From the NCBI GenBank assembly GCA_046328035.1, contig JAXLXI010000014.1:100794-164793 (forward strand): a stretch of 64,000 nucleotides of DNA, written 5' to 3'. Every line of letters begins with the position of its first letter. Within the stretch, counting starts at the first letter, position 1. Made by a program: the position numbers and the translations under genes. The notes beneath the pieces are model-generated. The model made no database searches. It had not been told where the DNA came from and saw only the letters and a program-made list of their open reading frames with translations. This DNA is from JBGASG01 sp046328035. Lineage in GTDB: Bacteria > Cyanobacteriota > Vampirovibrionia > Obscuribacterales > Obscuribacteraceae. This document shows, piece by piece, positions 53,683-62,721 of this stretch.

Positions 53683-54378
53683 GTGCCAAACATAGACTCG
53701 ATCAAATTTGACGTGGCAAAGAGCGAGCTCTTGCAAGCATCGCCGGAAGCCAAGTTATGGATGAACGACGAAGATGGCATCGCGCACCTTCTGCGCTTCA
53801 ACAACACTGTCGAGTGGCCGTTCGACCTGACCGATGTCGCGGGAGCGCGCCGGTTTTATGGCGACCAGTGCGCATCGGCGAATGGTGTCATGTTGTCGAT
53901 GGACGTGTTCGAGGTCGACAAGCTGGAAGTGCTGCGTGGCATCTTCAAATATCGGTCGCCTCAACCGGAAAGTATGGGGATGATGTTCGTCGGAATTTTC
54001 TGGATTCCTCTGACGAACATGACCTATCAGATCAACGTCGAAGCCCTGGAAAGAGGAACGACCGGCATCCGCGAAGCTACTGTGATGGCGCTCGATCCGA
54101 GCAAGTATCCGGACCCGACCGTGTTGCAGCGATGTCCGTGGCCGCAAGCGGAACCGGACGCCGAGCCGGTGCAAGTCTCGAGCATGGAAGAGATGTTTCA
54201 ACGCATGCGCGAAGCAAAGTTGCGCGAGTTGCCGTCTGACGATCCTCAGTTCGATGATCTGTATCCGTCGCATCCGCTGTCGCTGGTGCGCAGTCGCATG
54301 GACGCGATCAGCAAGACAATCAAGATCGACAAACCGTTTTGGGAGTCACTCAAACCGTTTCGTCTGCGCCGGCACTAA
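53683..54378 (+). CDS. Conserved-looking soluble protein of unknown function
   Basis: A 231-residue protein without signal peptide. The first 135 residues look like an alpha/beta domain (VFEVDKLEVLRGIFKYRS, MMFVGIFWIPLTNMTYQINV, where strands alternate); then an acidic linker and a helical C-terminus with HPLSLVRSRMDAISKTIK. GTG 53683 follows the fragment's stop by 13 bp. No motif of a known enzyme. A strong palindrome lies 37 bp after the stop. Confidence 0.65.
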   Translation: MPNIDSIKFDVAKSELLQASPEAKLWMNDEDGIAHLLRFNNTVEWPFDLTDVAGARRFYGDQCASANGVMLSMDVFEVDKLEVLRGIFKYRSPQPESMGMMFVGIFWIPLTNMTYQINVEALERGTTGIREATVMALDPSKYPDPTVLQRCPWPQAEPDAEPVQVSSMEEMFQRMREAKLRELPSDDPQFDDLYPSHPLSLVRSRMDAISKTIKIDKPFWESLKPFRLRRH

Positions 54379-54414
54379 GCCGCTTCACGGCTCGGACTCA
54401 TGTCACGTTGACCT

Positions 54415-54467
54415 AATATACCAATAGGGTATGCCAATTTCGATTTGGCATACCCTATTGGTATATT
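54415..54467. repeat. Perfect 53-bp palindrome related to the 29-kb array
   Basis: A 23-bp arm (AATATACCAATAGGGTATGC plus CAA) pairs perfectly with its complement around a 7-nt loop TTTCGAT. The core TTTCGATTTGGCATACC is shared with the three tandem repeats at 29349-29545. It lies between two same-strand genes and probably acts as a terminator for the upstream one. Confidence 0.8.
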
Positions 54468-54518
54468 GTCGGAACGCGTCCTCGGCGCGATTGCGGCGAC
54501 CCATTCTGCTGATCTGAA

Positions 54519-54570
54519 TTACGGCATACCGAAATTTTCCGCTCCAAAATTACGGTGTACCGTAATTTTG
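54519..54570 (+). promoter_or_regulatory. Pair of AATTACGG palindromes before the CPBP gene
   Basis: CAAAATTACGGTGTACCGTAATTTTG (54545-54570 in two 12-bp arms with a 2-nt centre) is an almost perfect palindrome ending 21 bp before the start codon. A diverged half-copy, AATTACGGCATACCG, lies about 25 bp upstream. Two such sites close to a start codon fit a repressor operator. The regulator is not identifiable. Confidence 0.4.
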
Positions 54571-54591
54571 CGAGGCACCCTCAGGTAGACT

Positions 54592-57500
54592 ATGCGGCAA
54601 ACGCATCCGCTACCGCGAGCACGAGCACGAGCACGAGCCTTGACTATTCACTCCGAGTCTGAGCAACCCAACCCACAGCAACCCGATGGACAGCCGCAGC
54701 AGCTGAAACCGGAAAAACTGACCCTGCAATCCGTCATCGCGGCGATGCGCCGGTATCCTTCAATATCGGTGTTCCTTGTCTTGGGCATCGCCGGACTGAT
54801 TGTGTATCAGTTGCTCTCCGATCAAGTATTCGCCTCAGCATCAATCGATCTCAAATACCAAAAGGACGAAATTCTGAGCATGGCGAAAACCAAGCTCAAA
54901 GAATGGGGTTATCAGGCTCCCAACACAAATTCTGTAGTTGTGTTCAATAGCGAAGAAGAAACACAGAATTTCCTGGAGCAATCTTTCGGACAGCAGGAAG
55001 CAAACCGCATCATGTCGACCGTCCCGGTGTGGTACTGGAAATGCTCCTTCATCACATCGGACAAACCCACCGCCATCATCCACCTCAATCCGACTGGTCA
55101 ACTAAAACACTTCGATCGTCCGTTACCAAATGACGAGCGCCTGCCTTCCCTCGACCGCAAAGCCGCGGAAGCAGAAGCAGAATCATTCGCTAAAAAGGAA
55201 GCCGGCATCGACCTCTCTCACTGGACTTTGACAAGCAGTAGTGATACCAGTCTTCAAAATCGCATTGACCACGACTTCAAGTGGGTCGATCCTTCGACCG
55301 ATTACCACGGCGCACACCAACAAATTGCCATAACTGTTTCCGGCAACAAGGTCTGCGAATTCGACCACTCCCTGCGCCTGACGGACACCTGGCGCAACCA
55401 GTTTAATATCGGCAGGAGTTACAACAACCTGTTCGCCACGGTTGCGCAGTCGCTGTACTACCTCTTTTATATAGGTGCGGCAGTCGTATTCATTCGAGGC
55501 ATCGTCAAGAAAAACTTCAGCTACAAGACTGCCCTGACCTTTGGTGCAATCTACACGCTGGGGCAAATGGCGAAGTTTGCGAACATCACTTTAAGCGTCC
55601 AGTACTCCAACGTCTGGTGGACTAACGTCGGACTCTGGTTGGTCATGTCGGCACCATCGGTCGCTGCCGGTTTCGGCATCGCCTTCCTCTTTGCCGCAGC
55701 CCAACCACTTTACAGAGAGCTGTGCCCCAACCGCTGGCCACTCAAAGATTGGTTTACCTGGAAAATGCTCCGCACACCGGAGTTGATTCAGGGCATCATC
55801 ATCGGTATCGCCGCGTGCTTTCTCTCCCTGGGCTACCAGATGATCTACTACCTCCTTGGTGAGCGCGTCGGCTACTGGTGCCCGCTAAAAGCCGCGTCTT
55901 ACGGGACACTGAGCGAACTTTTCCCGTTTATCGATGCGCTTGAAATCGGCATCAGCGCATCGTTCTTCGAAGAGATACTATTCCGCGTCATCGGTCTGGC
56001 TTTGCTGCAAAGACTGTTTCGCGGAAATTTCTGGATTGCCAACTTTCTGCAGGCGGCGATCTGGGGTTTCGCACACAGCAACTATCCGCAACAGCCTCCA
56101 TACGCCCGCGGGATAGAACTGACCATCGAAGGTATGTTCGACGGCTGGATGCTAAAACGCTTTGGGCTCATACCAAACATCGTCGCCCACTACCTATTTG
56201 ATGCGACCTGGACGGTTTCAGTTTTGAAGGGCGCTCCACTACCAATCGCGTTGACAGGGCTGATACCGATAGCGGTGCCAACCGTCGTGCTGGCGATCAG
56301 CCTTGCAGTTTCCTCATGGAAGGGTTTCATTTATCCGCCGGTGCTGACGGTCGACGAGTTCCGCAAGACTGCCGAGTTTCTCAAGATCAAAGCCACCATG
56401 GGGCGCCCCATCGGGTTTCTCTACAACGCACTCTCAAAACGCGCCATCATAATATTGATCGCCCTCGCCATTCTCGCGGCGCCTATTCCAATTTTGATAT
56501 CCGCTGTGATCGGAGTCGGTCCAATCGCAAGTGGCATCAAGCCCCTGCAAATAAAACGGCCCTACGCAATCGACGCTGCAACAGCCTACTTTCGCGACCT
56601 CAATATCAGCATCGATGGCTGTGTGACCTCCGTCACGATGTTCGTGCCGGGACCCGACGAGTCAGCTGTGGTGCGCACGGCTAAGTACATCCGCACGCAA
56701 GTTGGCTTATCTAAAACCAAAGAGCTAATTGAGAAACTGGCTTACAGCGCATGGATTGTCAAATTCCAGAAGGAGGCGACGCCCGTCTCATATGCAGCAA
56801 CATTCGATCATTCCGGCAACCTGAAGAATTGTTCCGTTGAAACGCCCGACAATGCACCCGGCGCAAATCTCACGGAAGCCGAAGCCCGCCAGGTTGCAGA
56901 GAAGTATTTCGCTCTGCATCAATCCGAGTGGCTGCCGATCACGCTGCTCGATGCCGCTACATCCAAGAAACAAAATAGAACCGATTACACTTTCACTTTC
57001 GCTGTTCCCAGCGGAAAGGCGGGCACCGCGGAGTTGCTCGCCAATATCGATGTGAAAGGCGATCTGGTTTCAAATTGCTTTTTGAATTACAGAATCCCGG
57101 ACGCTTGGCTTAAGAGTCATCCGGACAAGCCTCCAAACAATGCCGAGTCAGCGCTGTCGGCCGTGTTTGGAAATTATCTGTTGATCGGACTTTCCGTTTT
57201 GCTCTTCTACTTTTTGTGGCGAGAAGGTCACGTCCGGTGGAAACTGGCGATAGCCTGCGGGATCGCATCGGCGATTCTGGACATCGCGCGAGACCTCAAC
57301 AGACTGCCCTCGTTCTACGATCAATACGGCGGCACCAGCCCGTTGCCGACTTACGTTACGACAACGCTGCTTGCCTGGGCATCCTGGGCCGTTATGGCTG
57401 CCATCATCGGCACCGCCTGCGCGGCACTGGCATTCGCGATCATACACAAGTATTTCAAGCCCACCTACCTGCAATCGGCGCTCGCTCTGGCATTCAACGT

Positions 57501-58170
57501 GCAGAATACGGACCAGCGATCGATGCAGCGGCGATTCTGGATCGACGCCGTGTTGATCGCAACCTACGTTGTACTGGCGGATCAGGCATTCACAGCTCTC
57601 GCCCAGGGAATTCTGTCCGCATCGCTGCAACCACCATTTGAAGATGTCGGTTACTTCATTTCCTCCGCCAATGCATATTCCGCGGCCGCACGGATTGTCG
57701 CAGCCGCCGTGATTACTGCGTCCACCTACTTATATTTAGCAACGGTGCTGCCGGCAATGGTCCACAAGTTTCTGCGTGGCAAGCGGTGGTTAGCCTGCAT
57801 CGTCGCAGTGCTGTGGGCAATTGGCTATGCCGCGCAATTCGGTTTTACCGGCGATGACTTTGTCGGATTCTTGAGGATGCTCTGGATTTTTGCATTGGTG
57901 TTTGTCATCGCCATGGTGGGACGACGAAACTTCCTTGCCTCTGCCTTGATCTTATTGTGGACCGCATTGATACCACCGATCTTTGCGTTGTCGCGCTACG
58001 CGATGCCGGCTCTGATCTTTGACTGGTGCATTCTGATTGGTTTGGCTGTCCTGCCGATCTTGTGGTTCGTGTACCTACAGGTGGCACCATCGCCCACTCC
58101 CAGGCTAAGCGACCTCCCGGTCGAGGGCGCTTGTCCAGAAATTCCGCCGCCGCGGACCTCAGCGCAGTAG
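54592..58170 (+). CDS. CPBP-family intramembrane protease with internal duplication
   Basis: The 1,192-residue protein begins with a short microsatellite-encoded stretch (RARARARA), a TM, and an ectodomain of about 180 residues. A bundle of eight or so TMs follows that holds the CPBP/CAAX-protease-like motifs: SFFEEILFRVIGLALL (EExxxR), WGFAHSNYP (FxxxH) and VAHYLFDATW. The second half repeats the plan: TM, a similar ectodomain with LTEAEARQVAEKYF, and another TM bundle, but without the EExxxR or FxxxH motifs. The second half is thus probably non-catalytic. Function unknown; CPBP members cleave or bind membrane proteins. Confidence 0.85.
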   Translation: MRQTHPLPRARARARALTIHSESEQPNPQQPDGQPQQLKPEKLTLQSVIAAMRRYPSISVFLVLGIAGLIVYQLLSDQVFASASIDLKYQKDEILSMAKTKLKEWGYQAPNTNSVVVFNSEEETQNFLEQSFGQQEANRIMSTVPVWYWKCSFITSDKPTAIIHLNPTGQLKHFDRPLPNDERLPSLDRKAAEAEAESFAKKEAGIDLSHWTLTSSSDTSLQNRIDHDFKWVDPSTDYHGAHQQIAITVSGNKVCEFDHSLRLTDTWRNQFNIGRSYNNLFATVAQSLYYLFYIGAAVVFIRGIVKKNFSYKTALTFGAIYTLGQMAKFANITLSVQYSNVWWTNVGLWLVMSAPSVAAGFGIAFLFAAAQPLYRELCPNRWPLKDWFTWKMLRTPELIQGIIIGIAACFLSLGYQMIYYLLGERVGYWCPLKAASYGTLSELFPFIDALEIGISASFFEEILFRVIGLALLQRLFRGNFWIANFLQAAIWGFAHSNYPQQPPYARGIELTIEGMFDGWMLKRFGLIPNIVAHYLFDATWTVSVLKGAPLPIALTGLIPIAVPTVVLAISLAVSSWKGFIYPPVLTVDEFRKTAEFLKIKATMGRPIGFLYNALSKRAIIILIALAILAAPIPILISAVIGVGPIASGIKPLQIKRPYAIDAATAYFRDLNISIDGCVTSVTMFVPGPDESAVVRTAKYIRTQVGLSKTKELIEKLAYSAWIVKFQKEATPVSYAATFDHSGNLKNCSVETPDNAPGANLTEAEARQVAEKYFALHQSEWLPITLLDAATSKKQNRTDYTFTFAVPSGKAGTAELLANIDVKGDLVSNCFLNYRIPDAWLKSHPDKPPNNAESALSAVFGNYLLIGLSVLLFYFLWREGHVRWKLAIACGIASAILDIARDLNRLPSFYDQYGGTSPLPTYVTTTLLAWASWAVMAAIIGTACAALAFAIIHKYFKPTYLQSALALAFNVQNTDQRSMQRRFWIDAVLIATYVVLADQAFTALAQGILSASLQPPFEDVGYFISSANAYSAAARIVAAAVITASTYLYLATVLPAMVHKFLRGKRWLACIVAVLWAIGYAAQFGFTGDDFVGFLRMLWIFALVFVIAMVGRRNFLASALILLWTALIPPIFALSRYAMPALIFDWCILIGLAVLPILWFVYLQVAPSPTPRLSDLPVEGACPEIPPPRTSAQ

Positions 58171-58262
58171 CCAGGGCGTAGCGCTGAGTTGCGCTTTGCA
58201 TCCGGCAAGAAACGGCTGGCCGCCGGATTCCTGAGAACAGGCAGACAACTCGGTGCCTGAGC

Positions 58263-58268
58263 TATAAT
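58263..58268 (+). promoter_or_regulatory. -10 box of the tRNA-Arg gene
   Basis: TATAAT lies 10 bp before the first base of the tRNA. No consensus -35 is seen at 16-18 bp. Confidence 0.55.
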
Positions 58269-58277
58269 TGTCGCCAC

Positions 58278-58351
58278 GCGCCGATAGCTCAGCTGGATAG
58301 AGTAACTGGCTTCGAACCAGTCGGTCGGGGGTTCGAATCCCTCTCGGCGCA
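58278..58351 (+). tRNA. tRNA-Arg (anticodon UCG)
   Basis: The 74-nt sequence folds as a standard cloverleaf: acceptor GCGCCGA/TCGGCGC with discriminator A, D-arm with AGCTCAGCTGGATAGAG, anticodon stem ACTGG/CCAGT with loop CTTCGAA giving anticodon UCG, and T-loop GGTTCGAATCC. CCA is not encoded. A compositionally different segment begins downstream, as often seen where islands integrate at tRNA genes. Confidence 0.95.
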
Positions 58352-58539
58352 ATCTACACATCCAGGCTGCAAGCCGTTTTCGAGAGTCGAATCGGTGTTT
58401 TTATGGGGCACCATTAGCATTCGGTGTAACCCAGGTGTAACCCGAAGGCTTCTTCACGAAGGTCCTACAGCGGAAATTTTCAGCGTTGTGTAACCGCGAC
58501 GGCTCGCGTTTTTCTCGGACGCAGACCGCGTCGCCAGGT

Positions 58540-58548
58540 TGGTATAAT
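58540..58548 (+). promoter_or_regulatory. Extended -10 promoter of the 70-residue gene
   Basis: TGGTATAAT at 58540-58548 is a perfect extended -10 (TGnTATAAT), 22 bp before the start codon. No -35 consensus is present, which extended -10 promoters tolerate. Confidence 0.5.
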
Positions 58549-58570
58549 CGAGCCCTTCGGGAGGTGTTGC

Positions 58571-58783
58571 ATGTATCTCGTCGATATAATTCGAGGCGAA
58601 AATGCCAGAAGGTTTTGTGAGGACAGTCTCCAGATGGACGGAGCTGATTACGACATAGATGCTGTGAATCGGGTCGAAGTCTTTGGTACATCGTTAGATG
58701 ATGCTGGCGATGACTATTGCGAATATCGGGTTATCGACTGTCGTGAAAAGGTTGTGGCAGTCCGGCGTGAACAAGGATATTAG
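58571..58783 (+). CDS. Small acidic protein of unknown function (70 residues)
   Basis: A 70-residue protein with a strong ribosome site, GGGAGGTG (58559-58566), 4 nt before ATG. It starts MYLVDIIRGENARRF, is rich in Asp and Glu (YDIDAVNRVEVF, DDAGDDYCEYRVID), and ends with a basic tail. It has one Cys near the middle and two more later. The size and acidity would fit an antitoxin, a DNA-mimic or a small regulator, but nothing points to one. It lies alone between the tRNA and the methyltransferase. Confidence 0.65.
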   Translation: MYLVDIIRGENARRFCEDSLQMDGADYDIDAVNRVEVFGTSLDDAGDDYCEYRVIDCREKVVAVRREQGY

Positions 58784-59216
58784 TAGTGAGTGCCAGAGCT
58801 TGCATGAATGATCTTTTGTCAGCGTTCCAGTAGCGCTGCTTTACCTCGGGCTGGCGCCTGACAGGCTGCTTGCCGGGCAGGCACGTGCGCGGCAAATTCG
58901 CCGAGATCGTTTAAGCGAAGGTCGCGCAACGACGCCTGCCCCGCCTGCCCAATCCAGGCGCCTGGGGACCCGAGGTCAAGCGGCTTTTGTGGACGAAATT
59001 GAATGGGCGAAATGCGTGACTCTGGCGCGCGATAGCAGGCAGTTAAAAGCAGATTTGATGCCCGCACCAAATGCGGTGCAAGGGCGAAATCTTCTACAGG
59101 CTAGTGGTTGCCTTGTTGCAAGTTGAAGAATAGTGTGATTTGTTGCATACTGGCACTTGCGATTCAGTTCAGTATCTCCTTTATATATACATATCAGCCG
59201 CTCAGTTGAGCTATTG
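58784..59216. other. 433-bp intergenic region before the methyltransferase
   Basis: No convincing gene was found. Short G+C-rich inverted stretches (near 58850-58960) are followed by an abrupt change to A+T-rich sequence from about 59100. TTGCGA (59157) and TATATA (59182) are a weak promoter-like pair. It may contain decayed coding sequence of the older island boundary. Confidence 0.4.
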
Positions 59217-60503
59217 ATGGAAACTGTGCAAATGACGCCCTCCATGCATACGTTTGTGGATTTGTTTTCCGGCTGTGGCGGACTGTCCCTGGGACTTTTG
59301 AATGCTGGATGGTCAGGTTTGTTCGCCATCGAAAAAAGCGCTGATGCCTTCAAGACATTGCGGCACAATCTCGTCGACCCATCTCCACACAACACGGGTA
59401 GACCAAAGTTTGACTGGCCAGACTGGTTGCAAGCGGAGCCATACGAGGTCGCGAAGTTTCTGCGCAAGAACCGTTCAGAACTGGAACAGCTGAGGGGCTC
59501 CGTAAGGCTGGTCGCCGGTGGTCCTCCATGCCAAGGATTCTCGATGGCAGGGTTACGAACAGGGTCCGATCCACGAAATAATCTGTTCCAGCAACAGTTA
59601 AAGATCGTTGATATTTTGCAACCAGATATAGTGCTCATGGAGAATGTGCAAGGTATCGATATACCTTTTGATACCCAAACAAATCCGCGGGGAACGGCAC
59701 CCAAGAGCTACGCTAAGAAGATATGCGCAATGTTGCGGCGACATGGTTACGATGTGCAGCAACACGTCATTAGAGCGGTCGACTTCGGTGTCCCGCAATT
59801 TAGACCGCGATATTTCACCCTCGGCTTACGAAACGGACTTCTTCCCGAAGGGTCATCGTTCAATCTGAAGCAAGCATTGTTTGATATGAGAGAGGAATTT
59901 TTGTTGAGCCGGCGTTTATCCGCGACTAAGGCTACGACCGTAGCTCAAGCGATTTCTGACTTGCTTAGCGACGGAAAGGAAATAGCTGATTGCACAGAAG
60001 AGGAATCCCCGGCGGGGTTCAAGCAAATCATCTATCAAGGTCCACGCACTAACTATCAAAAATTGATGCGTGTTGGTATGAATGGGACGCCACCAAATAG
60101 CCTTCGACTGGTAAATCATCGTCCGGAAACTATAAAGCGCTTCAAGAAAATGCAAAAAACTTGTCGTAAAGGTGTTCAATTATCCGACGAGGAGCGTGGA
60201 CGGTTTGGGATTGGTAAATCGGTAATCTGTGTCTTTTCAGGAGATCAGCCCGCACATACCCTGACAACATTACCGGACGACTACATTCACTATATGGAGC
60301 CGCGCATTCACACTGTACGGGAGCACGCTCGAATGCAGTCTTTCCCCGATTGGTTCGAGTTTCGAGGTAAGTACACCACGGGTGGTCCTCAGCGAAGCAC
60401 GGATTGTCCCCGTTACACGCAAGTCGGAAACGCGGTTCCGCCGTTGCTCGCAGAAGCGATAGGCTTGGTGCTGAGAAAGCTGCTGCTCGAAGTGCAGCAA
60501 TAA
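59217..60503 (+). CDS. C5-cytosine DNA methyltransferase (Dcm/HhaI type)
   Basis: It transfers a methyl group from SAM to C5 of cytosine. All key motifs are present in order: I (FVDLFSGCGGLSLGL), IV with the catalytic PCQ in GGPPCQGFS, VI (ENVQGI), VIII (FGVPQFRPRYF), and X near the C-terminus (YTQVGNAVPPLLAEAIG). The target-recognition region lies between VIII and IX, about residues 225-340. I chose ATG 59217; the frame opens at TTG 59157, but those residues have no motif. It is followed by an ATPase gene rather than a type II endonuclease, so it may be the modification part of a larger defence system. Confidence 0.9.
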   Translation: METVQMTPSMHTFVDLFSGCGGLSLGLLNAGWSGLFAIEKSADAFKTLRHNLVDPSPHNTGRPKFDWPDWLQAEPYEVAKFLRKNRSELEQLRGSVRLVAGGPPCQGFSMAGLRTGSDPRNNLFQQQLKIVDILQPDIVLMENVQGIDIPFDTQTNPRGTAPKSYAKKICAMLRRHGYDVQQHVIRAVDFGVPQFRPRYFTLGLRNGLLPEGSSFNLKQALFDMREEFLLSRRLSATKATTVAQAISDLLSDGKEIADCTEEESPAGFKQIIYQGPRTNYQKLMRVGMNGTPPNSLRLVNHRPETIKRFKKMQKTCRKGVQLSDEERGRFGIGKSVICVFSGDQPAHTLTTLPDDYIHYMEPRIHTVREHARMQSFPDWFEFRGKYTTGGPQRSTDCPRYTQVGNAVPPLLAEAIGLVLRKLLLEVQQ

Positions 60504-60678
60504 GGACTTTGCAACTCGTTCGGGGTTGGTTGGTTTCGAGTTCTGGACAAGTATACTGTTGAGGATATTGCCGAAATATATCGGCGATAGTCTCGCTTGA
60601 CGCGTCATCAATGGGACTCCCTGATCCTTGCGCGCGCGTGAATGCATAGAAATCAGTGTCCCAGAGCACATTGTCAGA

Positions 60679-62721
60679 ATGCCAATAAGAAACGATTTTC
60701 TACTTAGACTGTTGGACTTGCAGCAGGATGGTAAACAGGCAATCAGCGCGCCAACAAACTGGTCCGCTCGTCCCCTGTTGCAAGTTTCGACAGAAACCGA
60801 TCAAGTGGTGGCAGATTTATGCGAGACCATGTTGAAAGGGACAGAGAACAACTCAACGGCGAGATGGCACTTTTTTGTTGGCTCCCCCGGGAACGGCAAG
60901 TCCGCGGCCATGGGGCATCTGTGCCGTCTCCTGGCAGCCAAGAAGTGCCAAGTTGTTGATGAAAAGGGAGAAGCAATAGCTTCACTGAAGCCGCAGGTCA
61001 TCCCATACGTAATTCAAGTGTTCGAGGGAAAGAACAAGTTTGTTTCCGCTCAGATCATTCAAGACGCTTCCGTCGTGCGCGATCCGTTCGCAGCAAAGGT
61101 AGATCCGGCCAGCGAGTTGCTTGACGTTTTGAAGACTGCATGGGAAAAGGGAATTTCTTTGATTGTGTGCACGAATAGGGGCGTGCTAGAGAAAGCGTAT
61201 AGAGATAGGCACATGGACCCTGCAGTAAGTAGCACCGCTTGGTTCAAGGTACTTCGCGAGATCACGACCTGCGACACGAAGAGCGGGGAAAGCCCAACGC
61301 GGCGTTCATTCGATTGCAAGAAACCGGCATTTGAAGAACTGAGGCTGAGTTGGACCTACCTAGACAATCGGAGCTTGGTGCTCGGCACCGACACTTTTGA
61401 ACGTCTAGTAAAGAAAGCAACAGAGGATGCAGCTTGGGGACTATGTGATGGTTGTGATAACAAGCACCTGTGTCCATTCAGGTCGAACCGTGATTGGCTA
61501 AGAAATGACGATGGTCGACAGAAATTCCTATCGTTGTTGGAAAAAGCCGAAATAATGTCGGGCCAAATTGTAGTATTTAGGGAAGCCCTAGCCCTGATTT
61601 CACTGTTGCTGGCTGGGTGTCCTCAAGACTACGGAACCAAGCATCCTTGCGACTGGGTTCGTGAGAATTCCACTGACCAAAACGTGTTTGCGCTGTGTTC
61701 GCGTCGCCTCTACATGAGCTTATTTGCGTCTCGTTCGCCGAGTGGCTTGGAAGCTACGGAGTCAGTAAGGCGGTCGCAGTTATCTGCTTTGAAGATTCTA
61801 TCTACCATCGAGAGCTTGACCCCTCAAGCATCAAGCGCACTGAAGGAGGTTCTAGCCGAACGGCATCCGTCAATAGACGTCGGCGTGACAAGATTACTAG
61901 GAGACCGCGGGACAATTCCTGCGTTAGATCCCTGCCGCGAGTCATTGCCAACAGCATTCTACGATAGGTGGGACGGCGACTTCGAGGCGGTGGCCGATTC
62001 GGTGCCCAGTGCAGCAGCAGCCTGTTTCACCGACCTGGAAAAAGCATGCATCTCGATTTGGAAAGAGTTGGAGCAAGCCTTAGAACTTGTGTCCGATCAC
62101 AATGTATCGGCTGCACACTGGGCCTTAAGGAGATGGAGCAGCAACTTCCTGTTGCATCTGGGAGCGTTGCTCGAAGGAAGATCTTGCTGGCCGGACGAAC
62201 TTGAAGCGTTCACTGGTCTGCTGAATCTGGTCGGAAAACCCAGCGATGAAAGAACAACAGCGGAGAAAAAACAGATCAAGGCGCTCAGCAAGACGCTCGA
62301 CGATCTATTGAATGCAACCAGTGGTAACAGCGAAACCGCCACAATTAGACTTTCAGACGCGGTGACTCTTCAGGGGCAATGGGTAAAGGATACGATTAAG
62401 CCATCATTGGCTTTGAGCGCCACTTCCGGTGGTGTCTCACTGTCGATTAACTTCTCGGACGTTCAGAACACGGTGTTCGGAGCGGACATGTACGTGTGGT
62501 TGAGCAGGCATGCGAATCTGAACATGGATGTCCGTTGTATTCCGCAGGACCTTCTGACTGGCGTGCAAGATTCGAGGGTTCGCGCGGCATCAAGGGGAAG
62601 GTATGCATTCGAGAAGGAAGAAGTAGAACTGGTTGTGCGAACGGGTGAGGGCGAAGAATTCAGCCTAACCAGATATGATGGAGATGTAAGTGTCAGTCAG
62701 TCAAACAGAAGACTACCCTAA
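60679..62721 (+). CDS. P-loop ATPase with Cys cluster, putative defence component
   Basis: The 680-residue protein has Walker A GSPGNGKS at about 68-75, a hydrophobic sensor-like strand ISLIVCTNRG near 160, and a Cys cluster CDGCDNKHLCPF near 255-270 that could bind zinc. The remaining 400 residues are mostly helical, and the last 120 look beta-rich. The size, Cys cluster and following gene of about 440 residues recall the DptF-DptG pair of phosphorothioation-dependent restriction; I cannot confirm that by eye. ATG 60679 is chosen, though ribosome-site support is weak and TTG 60628 remains open. It overlaps the next gene by 32 bp. Confidence 0.75.
   Translation: MPIRNDFLLRLLDLQQDGKQAISAPTNWSARPLLQVSTETDQVVADLCETMLKGTENNSTARWHFFVGSPGNGKSAAMGHLCRLLAAKKCQVVDEKGEAIASLKPQVIPYVIQVFEGKNKFVSAQIIQDASVVRDPFAAKVDPASELLDVLKTAWEKGISLIVCTNRGVLEKAYRDRHMDPAVSSTAWFKVLREITTCDTKSGESPTRRSFDCKKPAFEELRLSWTYLDNRSLVLGTDTFERLVKKATEDAAWGLCDGCDNKHLCPFRSNRDWLRNDDGRQKFLSLLEKAEIMSGQIVVFREALALISLLLAGCPQDYGTKHPCDWVRENSTDQNVFALCSRRLYMSLFASRSPSGLEATESVRRSQLSALKILSTIESLTPQASSALKEVLAERHPSIDVGVTRLLGDRGTIPALDPCRESLPTAFYDRWDGDFEAVADSVPSAAAACFTDLEKACISIWKELEQALELVSDHNVSAAHWALRRWSSNFLLHLGALLEGRSCWPDELEAFTGLLNLVGKPSDERTTAEKKQIKALSKTLDDLLNATSGNSETATIRLSDAVTLQGQWVKDTIKPSLALSATSGGVSLSINFSDVQNTVFGADMYVWLSRHANLNMDVRCIPQDLLTGVQDSRVRAASRGRYAFEKEEVELVVRTGEGEEFSLTRYDGDVSVSQSNRRLP

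Noticed and set aside
58401..58691. 96-residue reverse frame after the tRNA as an integrase remnant
   Set aside because: No tyrosine-recombinase motif is present and it overlaps the better supported 70-residue gene and its promoter.
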